A DNA stretch of 64,000 bases from NCBI GenBank assembly GCA_965247125.1, contig CBDFGO010000002.1, positions 1,514,865 through 1,578,864 of the forward strand, read 5' to 3'. The stretch is from CALBJU01 sp965247125 (GTDB lineage: Bacteria; Bacteroidota; Rhodothermia; Rhodothermales; UBA10348). Numbering within the stretch: the first letter of the stretch is position 1; every line of letters starts with the position of its first letter. This document shows, one piece after another, positions 36,895-45,081 of this stretch. Under the pieces are notes generated by a model. It was not told the DNA's origin, searched no databases, and was given only the letters and a program-made list of their open reading frames with translations. The position numbers and the translations under genes were made by a program.

Positions 36895-37616
36895 CAATAT
36901 GCCTGGGCGGGTCCGACGAATGGATTGCTTCGTGCCGAACTGCACTCGGAACGACGACGGATGTTTTTGTTGTCAATCCAGGCGATTCACCTCTTGAAGG
37001 CCTTCCTCTGCTCATCAGTGGATCGTCCGGAGACTGGTACGATCTGGTCGACCTGTGCCTCAAACGGGGTGAGCGAGTATTCTTGGGCAATCCAGGGTCC
37101 TGGTCTTTTCATGACCTGACGTCCCTGCAGCATGTTGCCGACGAATCCGGGGTTGAAATGTGGACCTACCGCCCGTGGCGTTGGACTCTGCCGCACGGCG
37201 AAAATACGCTTAGGCTCGTTCGAATTGCAGTGACGATACCGCGTTCAGAGAGATGGAAGCCATTCTTCGGTCACGCCGTCGACCGCGTCCTCAACGCGCT
37301 TGACACAGATAATCTGATGAGAGCCGATGCCTCCCGAATCATCAGCGACGCAGACATATTGTCGATGCTACTGATCAATCTTCGATTCCAGAACGGCTCC
37401 ATGGCCCAGATTTCACTGGAGCGAGGCCAGGATGTAGAGGTGCGGATGTCGATGCCCTCTAGCGCTCTGCAGGTGTCAGAACCGGAAAGCGGGGCCATCC
37501 TGAGAGAGACCACCCAAGCATTTCTCGACAATGAGCCGAACCTGCCTAGGCTGAACGAAGCCCTGGCAGGTCGCAAGATCGAGGAAAAGATTTTTTCGAT
37601 CCTTCGGACCCGGTAA
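36891..37616 (+). CDS. Divergent Gfo/Idh/MocA-like protein lacking the usual nucleotide motif
   Basis: 241 aa from the ATG at 36891. A central stretch (LVDLCLKRGERVFLGNPGSW, then LTSLQHVADESGVEMWTYRP) follows the layout of oxidoreductases where AGKHVFVEKP precedes the Ala-rich helix, but EKP is replaced by GNPG. A later LLINLRFQNGSMAQISLERG matches the C-terminal sheet. The GxGxxG dinucleotide motif is missing and the protein is about 100 residues short. It may be a non-catalytic relative or a subunit. The assignment is tentative. Confidence 0.4.
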   Translation: MTICLGGSDEWIASCRTALGTTTDVFVVNPGDSPLEGLPLLISGSSGDWYDLVDLCLKRGERVFLGNPGSWSFHDLTSLQHVADESGVEMWTYRPWRWTLPHGENTLRLVRIAVTIPRSERWKPFFGHAVDRVLNALDTDNLMRADASRIISDADILSMLLINLRFQNGSMAQISLERGQDVEVRMSMPSSALQVSEPESGAILRETTQAFLDNEPNLPRLNEALAGRKIEEKIFSILRTR

Positions 37617-37661
37617 GCACGCTCATTGTTTTTTCGAGCGACTGGGCTCTAATTTCAGGTC

Positions 37662-39152
37662 ATGAACGTCTCCATCGAATCTCTCATCGAGCAAACGCCT
37701 TATTCGGATGTTTTGCGGCTGGTCGGAAATCATGCTTCCGGGCTGGACATCGCCACCTACGCTGTAGGTGGCGTGATACGCGATGCGATGTTGGGACGAC
37801 CAACGACCGATATCGATTTCGTGTGCGTCGGCGCTGGAAACGGCCTGGTTCTGGCCGAAGCCGTCCGCAAGGAATTGAGCGGCAGTGAGGTTCACACGTA
37901 CGAGACCTTTGGAACGGCGGCCATAAGGGTGGTTCATGGCAATACCGGTCACTCGTTGGTGCTAGAGTTTGTTGGCGCGCGTAAGGAGAGCTACTCGAAG
38001 GGTTCGAGAAAGCCGGCTGTTGAGTCGGGATCGATGGAGGATGATCAGCGCAGGCGAGATTTTACAGTCAATGCACTGGCCATAGATCTGCATCCCGACC
38101 GATTTGCCGAGCTCATCGACTCATTTGGAGGCGTCGCAGACTTGAACGCTGGAATATTGCGCACGCCTCTCGAACCGTCGACCACCTTCGACGACGACCC
38201 CCTCCGCATCATCCGCGCTGCGCGTTTTGCAGCCCAACTGGACTTCGACATCGCGCCCGAAACGTTCGCGGGAATGAAAGATCGTGCCGACCGAATCGAT
38301 ATTGTCAGTCGGGAGCGCATCGGCGACGAACTTTCAAAGATTATCTGTTCGTCCAAGCCTTCCATCGGATTTCGATGGCTCTACGAGTGCGGGGTGCTGG
38401 TGCGGATTCTGCCAGACCTCGTTGCCCTGCAGGGCGTCGAGACTATAGACGGCGTGCACCACAAAGATAACTTCTTTCACACGCTTCAGGTCGTGGACAA
38501 TCTCGTGGAAAGTCTTGGCGATGGCTCGTGCGAGGGCTCCCAGGGGTTGCGATGGGCGGCGATGTTTCACGACATCGGCAAAACCAGCAGCAAGCGATTC
38601 ACCGAGGGATCAGGCTGGAGTTTTCACGGCCACGAAGAACGGGGTGCGCGGATGATCCCAAAAATATTTAGATCTCTTCGATTACCGACGGACGACAGGA
38701 TGAAGTTCGTCCAGCACATGATCCGGCTTCATCACCGTCCCGTATCCCTGGTCGATGACGAAGTCACCGACTCCGCAATCAGGCGGCTGCTGTTTGACGC
38801 GGGTGATGCCATCGAAGATCTGATGCTGTTGGTCCGCGCAGACATCACGTCCAAGAATCCTCGGAGGGTGAAGAAGTACCTGGCAGCGTTCGACTCTGTC
38901 GAGCGCAAATTTGGCGAGGTCGAGGAGAAAGACCGGCTTCGAAATTTCCAGCCGCCTGTAGATGGGGCCGAGATCATGAGCGCGCTCGGGCTCGCGCCCT
39001 CGCGCGCCGTCGGTGTGCTGAAGAACGCCATCCGAGAAGCGATTCTCGATGGCGAAATAGCGAACGAGCACGACGAAGCGTTTGAGTACCTGATGTCGGT
39101 CAAAGACGAGCTCCTGGCGGGCCTCGACGAGGACGCGTTCAGAGAAGGATAG
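37662..39152 (+). CDS. cca: CCA tRNA nucleotidyltransferase with HD domain
   Basis: 496 aa. The class II nucleotidyltransferase head shows YAVGGVIRDAMLGRPTTDID with the G-G and D-x-D catalytic pair, RRDFTVNALAIDL and DPLRIIRAARFAAQLDF. The C-terminal half has an HD phosphohydrolase domain (AAMFHDIGKTSS, GHEERGARM, LHHRPVSL). It adds or repairs the 3' CCA of tRNA. A poly(A) polymerase is the alternative, but the HD domain and motif set favour CCA addition. Confidence 0.93.
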   Translation: MNVSIESLIEQTPYSDVLRLVGNHASGLDIATYAVGGVIRDAMLGRPTTDIDFVCVGAGNGLVLAEAVRKELSGSEVHTYETFGTAAIRVVHGNTGHSLVLEFVGARKESYSKGSRKPAVESGSMEDDQRRRDFTVNALAIDLHPDRFAELIDSFGGVADLNAGILRTPLEPSTTFDDDPLRIIRAARFAAQLDFDIAPETFAGMKDRADRIDIVSRERIGDELSKIICSSKPSIGFRWLYECGVLVRILPDLVALQGVETIDGVHHKDNFFHTLQVVDNLVESLGDGSCEGSQGLRWAAMFHDIGKTSSKRFTEGSGWSFHGHEERGARMIPKIFRSLRLPTDDRMKFVQHMIRLHHRPVSLVDDEVTDSAIRRLLFDAGDAIEDLMLLVRADITSKNPRRVKKYLAAFDSVERKFGEVEEKDRLRNFQPPVDGAEIMSALGLAPSRAVGVLKNAIREAILDGEIANEHDEAFEYLMSVKDELLAGLDEDAFREG

Positions 39153-39268
39153 GCGGCTTTCGGCCCTCAAAATGTCCCTGGGAAGCTCTGTGGCGGTTTT
39201 GAATGTAACCAATATTGTTACATTCACGGTTGAAGAGGCCGTTAGAACGGATCCATGCAGGTAGGTCG

Positions 39269-39424
39269 ATGCGCAGGACTCGGACACCGCTTGTGGGCAG
39301 TGACCAATCGCTCACCCTGCGCACCGGCCTGCCGACGCCTGACACGATAGTTTCCTATCTGTTGGAAGAATACGACCGGCGGCGCGGGGCCGAATGTACC
39401 CAAAGTCACGAGTTTGAAAGGTGA
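39269..39424 (+). CDS. Possible small basic protein
   Basis: 51 aa from an ATG preceded by AGGTAGG. It is basic at the start (MRRTRTPLV) and acidic later (YLLEEYDRRRGAE). No family recognised. It converges on a response regulator with 8 bp between. It may be a spurious ORF. Confidence 0.3.
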   Translation: MRRTRTPLVGSDQSLTLRTGLPTPDTIVSYLLEEYDRRRGAECTQSHEFER

Positions 39425-39432
39425 ACAACCGG

Positions 39433-40086
39433 TCAGTCGTCCTTCATCAGGCCGTGCTCCCAGGCCCAGGCCACCGCTTCTGCCCGGGTTCGAAAACCCA
39501 GTTTTTCGTAGATGTGTGAAACGTGATTCTTAACCGTACCCTCAGAGATGAAAATCATTTCACCGATGTCGGGATTGGTCAAGCCCTTTCCAACCAACTT
39601 TAGCACCTCCCACTCGCGGGTGCTCAGATCTGAAGACTGACGCTCAAGCATCGACCGGCGGCGGCGAACCATTTTGTTTGCGACCCGGCTGCTGATCCAT
39701 CCCTCCTCTCCCTGCGCAACGCCCTTGACCGCTTCGACGATGATGAACGGCGCTTCGTCTTTGGTCAGATATCCAGCTGCGCCCGTATCCAGGAGTCCGA
39801 AGATGTACTCATCATCGTCATACGCACTTAGCGCGAGAATTCGGACCGGGTTGTTCTCCTCTGCCAGCTGGCGAGCAACCTCCAAACCGGTCAAGACTGG
39901 CATTTCCATGTCGAGCAGGAGTACGTCGGGAGAAAGTTCAGCAACCATCCGCAGCGCTTCCTCGCCGTCGCCAGCTTCGCCCACAACGGATATACCCTCA
40001 GAAGACTCCAACATCGTCTTGATGCCTCCCCGTACGACCGGATGGTCGTCGGCCAGAATAACGGTTATCGAATCGCTTGAAGTCAT
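39433..40086 (-). CDS. NarL/FixJ-family response regulator (second system)
   Basis: 217 aa from the ATG at 40086, which overlaps the kinase stop by 4 bp. The receiver has VILADDHPVVRGGI, phospho-acceptor Asp59 in DVLLLDMEMPVLTG and Lys in YLTKDEAP. The DNA-binding part reads STREWEVLKLVGKGLTN, then IGEMIFISEGTVKNHVS. It is closely similar to the regulator at 11385-12062, so the two systems are paralogous. It pairs with the kinase encoded just upstream. Confidence 0.95.
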   Translation of the reverse strand: MTSSDSITVILADDHPVVRGGIKTMLESSEGISVVGEAGDGEEALRMVAELSPDVLLLDMEMPVLTGLEVARQLAEENNPVRILALSAYDDDEYIFGLLDTGAAGYLTKDEAPFIIVEAVKGVAQGEEGWISSRVANKMVRRRRSMLERQSSDLSTREWEVLKLVGKGLTNPDIGEMIFISEGTVKNHVSHIYEKLGFRTRAEAVAWAWEHGLMKDD

Positions 40087-43000
40087 GGTTGAAGACTGGC
40101 TGCACGATTGACATCTTCTACCAGTACGTGGATGCGGGTTCCGTTTCCGGGTGAAGTCCTGACATTCAACCGAGCACCCAGCGCTGTCACACGTTCCGAC
40201 AAGCCGAGCAAACCAAAATGATCTTTTCGGCCCAGCTCTATCCACGAGGCAGGGAGGAGGAATCCTCTGCCATCATCTTCAATACTGAGCTCAGCCGATG
40301 CATTATTCACGGACAGGACGACTGTGACCTGGTTCGCGTCGGCGTGTTTCAGGAGGTTATTCATCGACTCCTGATAGACGCGATAAAGAGCCAGACGGAC
40401 GTCTTCGGGGATGGTCTGACCGTCGTTGTCGAGGCGTAGATCGACTGTCGGTGCTCCCTCGCGTTCGGCAAATGAATCAGCATGCGCTTTGATCGCCTTT
40501 TTCAGCCCGAACGGGGCGAGGACTTGGGGTCTGAGCTCACCGCATATCTGTCGAAGCTGGGTGATTACATCCTGCACCATCGCGTCCGCGTCGGGTTCGT
40601 TTCCAGACTGAATCTTGAACCGGATACCGTATAGATCCTGAACGGCTCCGTCGTGAAGGTCCTGCGCCATGTGAAGTCGTTCGTGCTCGCGGCTGTCCAT
40701 CAAACGCTGATGTATTTCCTGTTGCTCGCGCTGCTTTTTCTCGATTAGGGCAAGGCGAGACACATGCCACGAGTAGCCGGCACCCGAAAGGGTTCCGAGG
40801 AGTGCGATGGCAATCAGAAAACGAAACCATAAGCGATCTGAGAGCGGCGGAATCACGCGCACTCTCAGTAGTCTCTCAACCGAAGACACAGCCCCGCCAG
40901 AACCGGTCGTTCGAATGCGCAACCGATGCGTCCCACCGGGAAGAAGCGACCAGGAAGCGAATCGCTGTCTAGCTGTGCGATGTTGCCACTCTTCGTCAAC
41001 ACCCTCCATCTTGAACTCGAATGAGTTCTCGTCGGGATTACGCCAGTCCATGGAGGTGAATTCGATGTTCAGCGATCCGAAGCCAGGCCTGAGTACGATT
41101 TCGTCCAGATCGGTCAAACCGGTGACCGGCCAGATCATTTCAGCTGTGGAAACGGCCGTTAACTCTGGCCGCTCGCCACCAAGCGCCAGCAATTGTTCGG
41201 GTCGAAATCGATTGAATCCATTGATTCCGCCAAACAACAGTTCGCCGGTGGGCGCCCGATGAAATGCGCCCTGATTGAATTCATTGCTCTGAAGGCCATC
41301 GGCCGTAGTGAATGAGCGCACGGCTCCAGTTTCAGGATTAAGTACGGCCAGACCAAGATTCGTGCTCATCCAGAGATTGGACTGATCGTCCTCCAGAATC
41401 CCATAAATCGTGTTGTTCGGGAGTCCAGTAGCTTCGGTGTACCTGGTAAAGGACGAGCTACGTTCCTCATAGCGATTCAGACCACTCGTCGTGCCTATCC
41501 AGATCGTGGAATCGGAAGCTTCGAAAATGGAGGCGACGATATCGCCCAAGAACGACGTTTCGTCAAGCGGGTCGAACGTGAATCGGGCGAAACCAGGCAC
41601 GCCGGGATCCATGCGATTCAGACCTCCGATGAGCGTTCCGACCCACACCCTCCCCCTGCTGTCCTCGAGAACCGAAATCGACCGATTGTTGCTGAGCGAG
41701 GTCTCATCGCTGGCGTCGTTGCGGAATTGTGTGAAGCGGCCGGTGGTTAAATCCAGCTGGTGCAGTCCGCCCCAGGATGCGACCCATACCTTCGACGCTT
41801 CTCTTGAGGGTGATACTCCGAACACCCTCCCATCGAAAAGCGCGCTGGGGTCGTTGACGTTCCCGTACCAGGACCAGATGCGACCCGTCTCGAGATCCAT
41901 TTTGTTCAGCCCACCTGCCGTCGAAACCCACAACGTGGAATTCGTCCCCGCGTCCAGCTTGAGTATCGCGTTATGTGTCAGTTCAGGAGCGCCGACAGAG
42001 GTAACCGATCCGTCAGTGTTGATATGATCCAGGCCGCCGCTGTCCGTGCCCACCCAGATGGATCCATCCTCGGCCTCGTAGAGCGCACGCACGTCTTTGC
42101 TGGAAATAGCGGGCTGAGAATCGGCCGAGATCAACTCAAGGGCATACTCCCGATTGACCCCGCCACCACTGGTACCCAGCCAGAGGAATCCGGCCTGGTC
42201 CATCACTATGGTGTTTACAGTGTTGCCTGAGAGGCTTTGCACGTTACCCGGATCGTTCGAGTGCAAGCGGTAGCGGCTCTCTGATTCTTCGACAATGCCC
42301 ATACCAGCACCGTCCGTTCCCACTCTGAGCCGGCCGTCGGCATCCCGCGCAATGGCCAGGATTCGATCCGCAGGGATGGGGGCTGATCCGCTGGCTCGCC
42401 ACTGCCCATAAACATTTCCATCCAGATCGAGCTTGAACAGTCCGGCACCTCCCGTCCCGACCCACATGGCGCCCTGAGGATCAGAATAGAGCGAGAGGAT
42501 GATTTCTTTGGAGGTATCGGTTACGCCCCCCGGCAGCGCCATGACAGAGAACGTGTTCTCCGCCTCGTTGTAAGCGTACACGCCTCCGAGATCGGTTCCA
42601 ACCCACAATCGTCCGGTGACATCCACGCCGAGTGTCAGTACCCTGTTGGTACTCAGCCAGGCACCTCTGTCAGGATCTTCCCTGTACACGACGAACGCAT
42701 TGCCCTCTTCGTTCAGCCGAGCCAGTCCGCCGTAGGTCGAGACCCAGATCGCGCCGCTGCCATCCTGCACAATATCTGTAACCACATCGTCTGGAAGCGA
42801 CGAGGAATCGTTTGGATCGGCACGAAACGACTGAAACTGACCGGTTTCCCGGTGCAGGAGGTTCAAGCCCCCGCCGTGTGTGCCCACCCACATTCGGCCT
42901 TGCTCATCCTCGAGCAGGCTTGCTATCCAGTTTGATGAAAGAGTGGTTGAATCTGCTGGATCGTGGGAAAAGATCTCAAATTCATACCCATCGAAGCGGT

Positions 43001-43187
43001 TCAGTCCATCCTGTGTGGCCAGCCACAGAAAACCGTCGCGCGTTTGCATCAGATCAAATACAACGCTCTGGGACAGACCGTCCTCTACCGAGTAGTGTCT
43101 GAATCGAAGGTCCTGGGCTGCGAGCCCAGTCGTTGGAATCAGGACAATGGCGATCAATATCGCCTGATATGCATCCTTGGTCTTCAT
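40083..43187 (-). CDS. Intact Reg_prop/Y_Y_Y sensor histidine kinase
   Basis: 1034 aa with a signal peptide (ILIAIVLIPTTGLAAQ). In one chain it has the propeller repeats (EDGLSQSVVFDLMQTRDG, FLWLATQDGLNRFDGYEF and many more), a Y_Y_Y domain (NIEFTSMDWRNPDENSFEF), one membrane helix (FLIAIALLGTLSGAGYSW), HisKA_3 with the phospho-His in AQDLHDGAVQDLYG, and the ATPase (YRVYQESMNNLLKHA, DDGRGF, FGLLGLSERV). It lets one see how the split version at 8162-11388 should look: here LLFGGINGFNRF passes without interruption. The response regulator follows with a 4-bp overlap. Confidence 0.95.
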   Translation of the reverse strand: MKTKDAYQAILIAIVLIPTTGLAAQDLRFRHYSVEDGLSQSVVFDLMQTRDGFLWLATQDGLNRFDGYEFEIFSHDPADSTTLSSNWIASLLEDEQGRMWVGTHGGGLNLLHRETGQFQSFRADPNDSSSLPDDVVTDIVQDGSGAIWVSTYGGLARLNEEGNAFVVYREDPDRGAWLSTNRVLTLGVDVTGRLWVGTDLGGVYAYNEAENTFSVMALPGGVTDTSKEIILSLYSDPQGAMWVGTGGAGLFKLDLDGNVYGQWRASGSAPIPADRILAIARDADGRLRVGTDGAGMGIVEESESRYRLHSNDPGNVQSLSGNTVNTIVMDQAGFLWLGTSGGGVNREYALELISADSQPAISSKDVRALYEAEDGSIWVGTDSGGLDHINTDGSVTSVGAPELTHNAILKLDAGTNSTLWVSTAGGLNKMDLETGRIWSWYGNVNDPSALFDGRVFGVSPSREASKVWVASWGGLHQLDLTTGRFTQFRNDASDETSLSNNRSISVLEDSRGRVWVGTLIGGLNRMDPGVPGFARFTFDPLDETSFLGDIVASIFEASDSTIWIGTTSGLNRYEERSSSFTRYTEATGLPNNTIYGILEDDQSNLWMSTNLGLAVLNPETGAVRSFTTADGLQSNEFNQGAFHRAPTGELLFGGINGFNRFRPEQLLALGGERPELTAVSTAEMIWPVTGLTDLDEIVLRPGFGSLNIEFTSMDWRNPDENSFEFKMEGVDEEWQHRTARQRFASWSLLPGGTHRLRIRTTGSGGAVSSVERLLRVRVIPPLSDRLWFRFLIAIALLGTLSGAGYSWHVSRLALIEKKQREQQEIHQRLMDSREHERLHMAQDLHDGAVQDLYGIRFKIQSGNEPDADAMVQDVITQLRQICGELRPQVLAPFGLKKAIKAHADSFAEREGAPTVDLRLDNDGQTIPEDVRLALYRVYQESMNNLLKHADANQVTVVLSVNNASAELSIEDDGRGFLLPASWIELGRKDHFGLLGLSERVTALGARLNVRTSPGNGTRIHVLVEDVNRAASLQP

Positions 43188-43268
43188 CTTACGTACAGAT
43201 TAGGACGAAAAAAGAACAAAGAACAGGGCATCACCACCATCCCACGGGCGGAAAAGGTGCCTCAAACA

Positions 43269-43442
43269 ATGGTATCCATGTCAGACATTCTGCGCGTCAT
43301 CCTTTCCATTCTCATCCCTCCCCTCGGAGTGTTTTTCAAAGTTGGTTTCGGGATGCATTTCTGGCTGAACATTGTGCTGACGATGTTTGGATACGTTCCC
43401 GGCCTCGTACACGCGATCTGGATTTTGGCCAGCAAGGACTGA
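43269..43442 (+). CDS. YqaE/Pmp3-family small membrane protein
   Basis: 57 aa from the ATG at 43269; a second ATG at 43278 is also possible. Two hydrophobic helices with the Pmp3/UPF0057 pattern: ILRVILSILIPPLGVFFKVG and FWLNIVLTMFGYVPGLVHAI. Such proteolipids respond to membrane potential or salt stress. An AAAGGTG site precedes the first ATG. Confidence 0.9.
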   Translation: MVSMSDILRVILSILIPPLGVFFKVGFGMHFWLNIVLTMFGYVPGLVHAIWILASKD

Positions 43443-43525
43443 TGTAGACTGTTTTATCGACTGTGAAAGACTAACCGGATTCACAGAACCATTTTGTTTT
43501 GACCGCTTGAGAAGCGTGCAAAAAG

Positions 43526-43560
43526 AAAGGGGGCGCGGCCTTTGGCCGCACCCCCTTCTT
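43526..43560. terminator. Bidirectional terminator between convergent genes
   Basis: A 12-bp stem (GGGGGCGCGGCC against GGCCGCACCCCC, one mismatch) with a TTT loop is flanked by an A-rich run on the left and CTTCTT on the right. It lies between the Pmp3-like gene and the convergent gene at 43581. Confidence 0.8.
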
Positions 43561-43580
43561 CGTCAATCTGTTACCGAGTT

Positions 43581-43979
43581 CTACTCTTCTTCGACCGTTG
43601 TAGGACGGATGTCCCACATCAGCATTTGATCGATGTCGGCGTAGTCTTCCTCGCCGTCCGCATCGGTAAAGGAATAGTCGCCCAGTTTTTCCCGCTGCAG
43701 GGGTGAAAGCAGCTTCCAGGCCTGGCCTTCCTGGTCAGCGAATTGTGATGGGTATGGATTGGTTACCCGGTACGAAGGGTGATAGGACTTGTAGGTTCGC
43801 TCCGCGTCGTAGAGCGCGGCCCGACGAGCTCCCGCCATCGTAGAACTTTTGCCGGTAACTTTAAAAGGTGCAATCGATATCGAGGCAAGAAAGAATCCAT
43901 CTTCTTGCTCGAGGTATTCGGGTCGCATGACTTTGAAGTCTCCCGGGTGGGGATATGCGCTGCGCTCGGTGACGTCCAT
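43581..43979 (-). CDS. Hypothetical acidic protein
   Basis: 132 aa from the ATG at 43979. Soluble, no signal peptide, rich in Tyr and acidic residues (YSFTDADGEEDYADIDQMLM). SSTMAGARRAALYDAERTYK and WKLLSPLQREKLGDYSF look like structured helices. Family not recognised. A start at 44165 is open but the added part is basic and non-conserved looking. It stands alone before the long region upstream of the ribonucleotide reductase. Confidence 0.55.
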   Translation of the reverse strand: MDVTERSAYPHPGDFKVMRPEYLEQEDGFFLASISIAPFKVTGKSSTMAGARRAALYDAERTYKSYHPSYRVTNPYPSQFADQEGQAWKLLSPLQREKLGDYSFTDADGEEDYADIDQMLMWDIRPTTVEEE

Positions 43980-44606
43980 GTTCTGACTCTCTGGTAGGTC
44001 CGTTGTTGAAATCGGACCACATTTCGTTTGTAGTGGCGGCTTGTACTTGTCTGTTCGGATGTGGTTCATGATTCGAATCGCGAAAATCCTGCTAATCGAG
44101 CTCCTCGACCGTGTTTCTCTAAAGGCCGTTATTGTTTCAAACAAAAGACCGTTATTGAGGCTCATATTCTTTCTCGTGTGGATAACACCTTGACAACAGA
44201 CTAATTGTTCACCGACTTATTAGGCAATAACGGCTTTATCCTTTTATAACACTTCGTTAGATCGCTTACGACCAGCCGTAGCGCTTCATCAACAGCAGTT
44301 TTTCTGTGCATTTGTTAATTATGTAATTGTGGAAAATTATTGCTTGCATAACGGCGATTAAGTCGATTTATTAGTAACCGCACCCGCCGCCACTTTAAAC
44401 TTTTCGGTCAACGCCCGACAAACCCACAGAAGGGCATTACCCGTTATTTTTATACCTCGATTTCGAGGATGTGGTGACACCCCGTTGCCTTCTTGCGAAC
44501 CCAGCCGCGCATGCGACTCTCCACCCGCGACCAGGCATTCAGGGCCGTGTAAAAGCGACCGAAAATTTGCCAACAGATGTTGCACCCTGAAATTTGACCA
44601 AAACTA
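43980..44606. other. Intergenic region upstream of the reductase repeat array
   Basis: About 630 bp with no gene I can support. It holds three copies of CCGTTATTG: 44126-44134 and 44149-44157 in direct orientation 23 bp apart, and 44225-44233 inverted (CAATAACGG). The stretch 44210-44380 is AT-rich and may contain the reductase promoter. A minus-strand stretch at about 44450-44600 reads as short basic peptide without a convincing start. I looked for a B12 box and found none. Confidence 0.5.
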
Positions 44607-44927
44607 ATGCCTGAAGCCACCCGGGATACGCTCTTTGAAGAGGACACTGTGTTAGATGAGGACACTGTGTTAGATGAGGACACTGTGTTAGATGAGGACA
44701 CTGTGTTAGATGAGGACACTGTGTTAGATGAGGACACTGTGTTAGATGAGGACACTGTGTTAGATGAGGACACTGTGTTAGATGAGGACACTGTGTTAGA
44801 TGAGGACACTGTGTTAGATGAGGACACTGTGTTAGATGAGGACACTGTGTTAGATGAGGACACTGTGTTAGATGAGGACACTGTGTTAGATGAGGACACT
44901 GTGTTAGATGAGGACTGTGTTAGATGA
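44607..44927 (+). CDS. Repeat-encoded leader ORF, possibly the lost N-terminus of the reductase
   Basis: 106 aa: a short head (MPEATRDTLFE) then EDTVL, then 14 exact copies of the hexapeptide D-E-D-T-V-L and a frameshifted end (DEDCVR). It is out of frame with the reductase ORF because array units at 44907, 44941 and 44976 are 2, 1 and 2 bp short. With those lengths restored this ORF would run straight into the reductase. It may be the true start of an ancestral or alternative full-length protein, a leader peptide, or an assembly artefact. Confidence 0.4.
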   Translation: MPEATRDTLFEEDTVLDEDTVLDEDTVLDEDTVLDEDTVLDEDTVLDEDTVLDEDTVLDEDTVLDEDTVLDEDTVLDEDTVLDEDTVLDEDTVLDEDTVLDEDCVR

Positions 44928-45081
44928 GGACACCGTGTTAGATGAGGACACCGTGTAGATGAGGACACCGTGTTAGATGGACACCGTGTTAGATGAGGAC
45001 ACCGTGTTAGATGAGGACACCGTGTTAGATGAGGACACCGTGTTAGATGAGGACACCGTGTTAGATGAGGACACCGTGTTG
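44637..45081 (+). repeat. Tandem array of about 25 units of an 18-bp repeat
   Basis: The unit is GATGAGGACACTGTGTTA in the first part (14 exact copies at 44655-44906) and GATGAGGACACCGTGTTA in the second (five exact copies at 44992-45081). Short units lie at 44907 (16 bp), 44941 (17 bp) and 44976 (16 bp). Frame 0 encodes Asp-Glu-Asp-Thr-Val-Leu. Frame +1 is ATG AGG ACA CTG TGT TAG, a complete five-codon ORF that abuts the next copy (TAGATG). Each unit also holds an ACACTGTGT near-palindrome and a GAGGA Shine-Dalgarno-like core. Confidence 0.95.

Noticed and set aside
44240..44600. Cobalamin riboswitch before the B12-dependent reductase
   Set aside because: I found no B12 box or its conserved neighbours on either strand.
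44450..44968. Minus-strand ORF with Ser-Ser-Ser-Asn-Thr-Val repeats
   Set aside because: It is the reverse reading of the 18-bp array; composition is forced by the repeat and no start signal is seen.
44637..45081. CRISPR array
   Set aside because: Units are directly adjacent without spacers and no cas genes are near.
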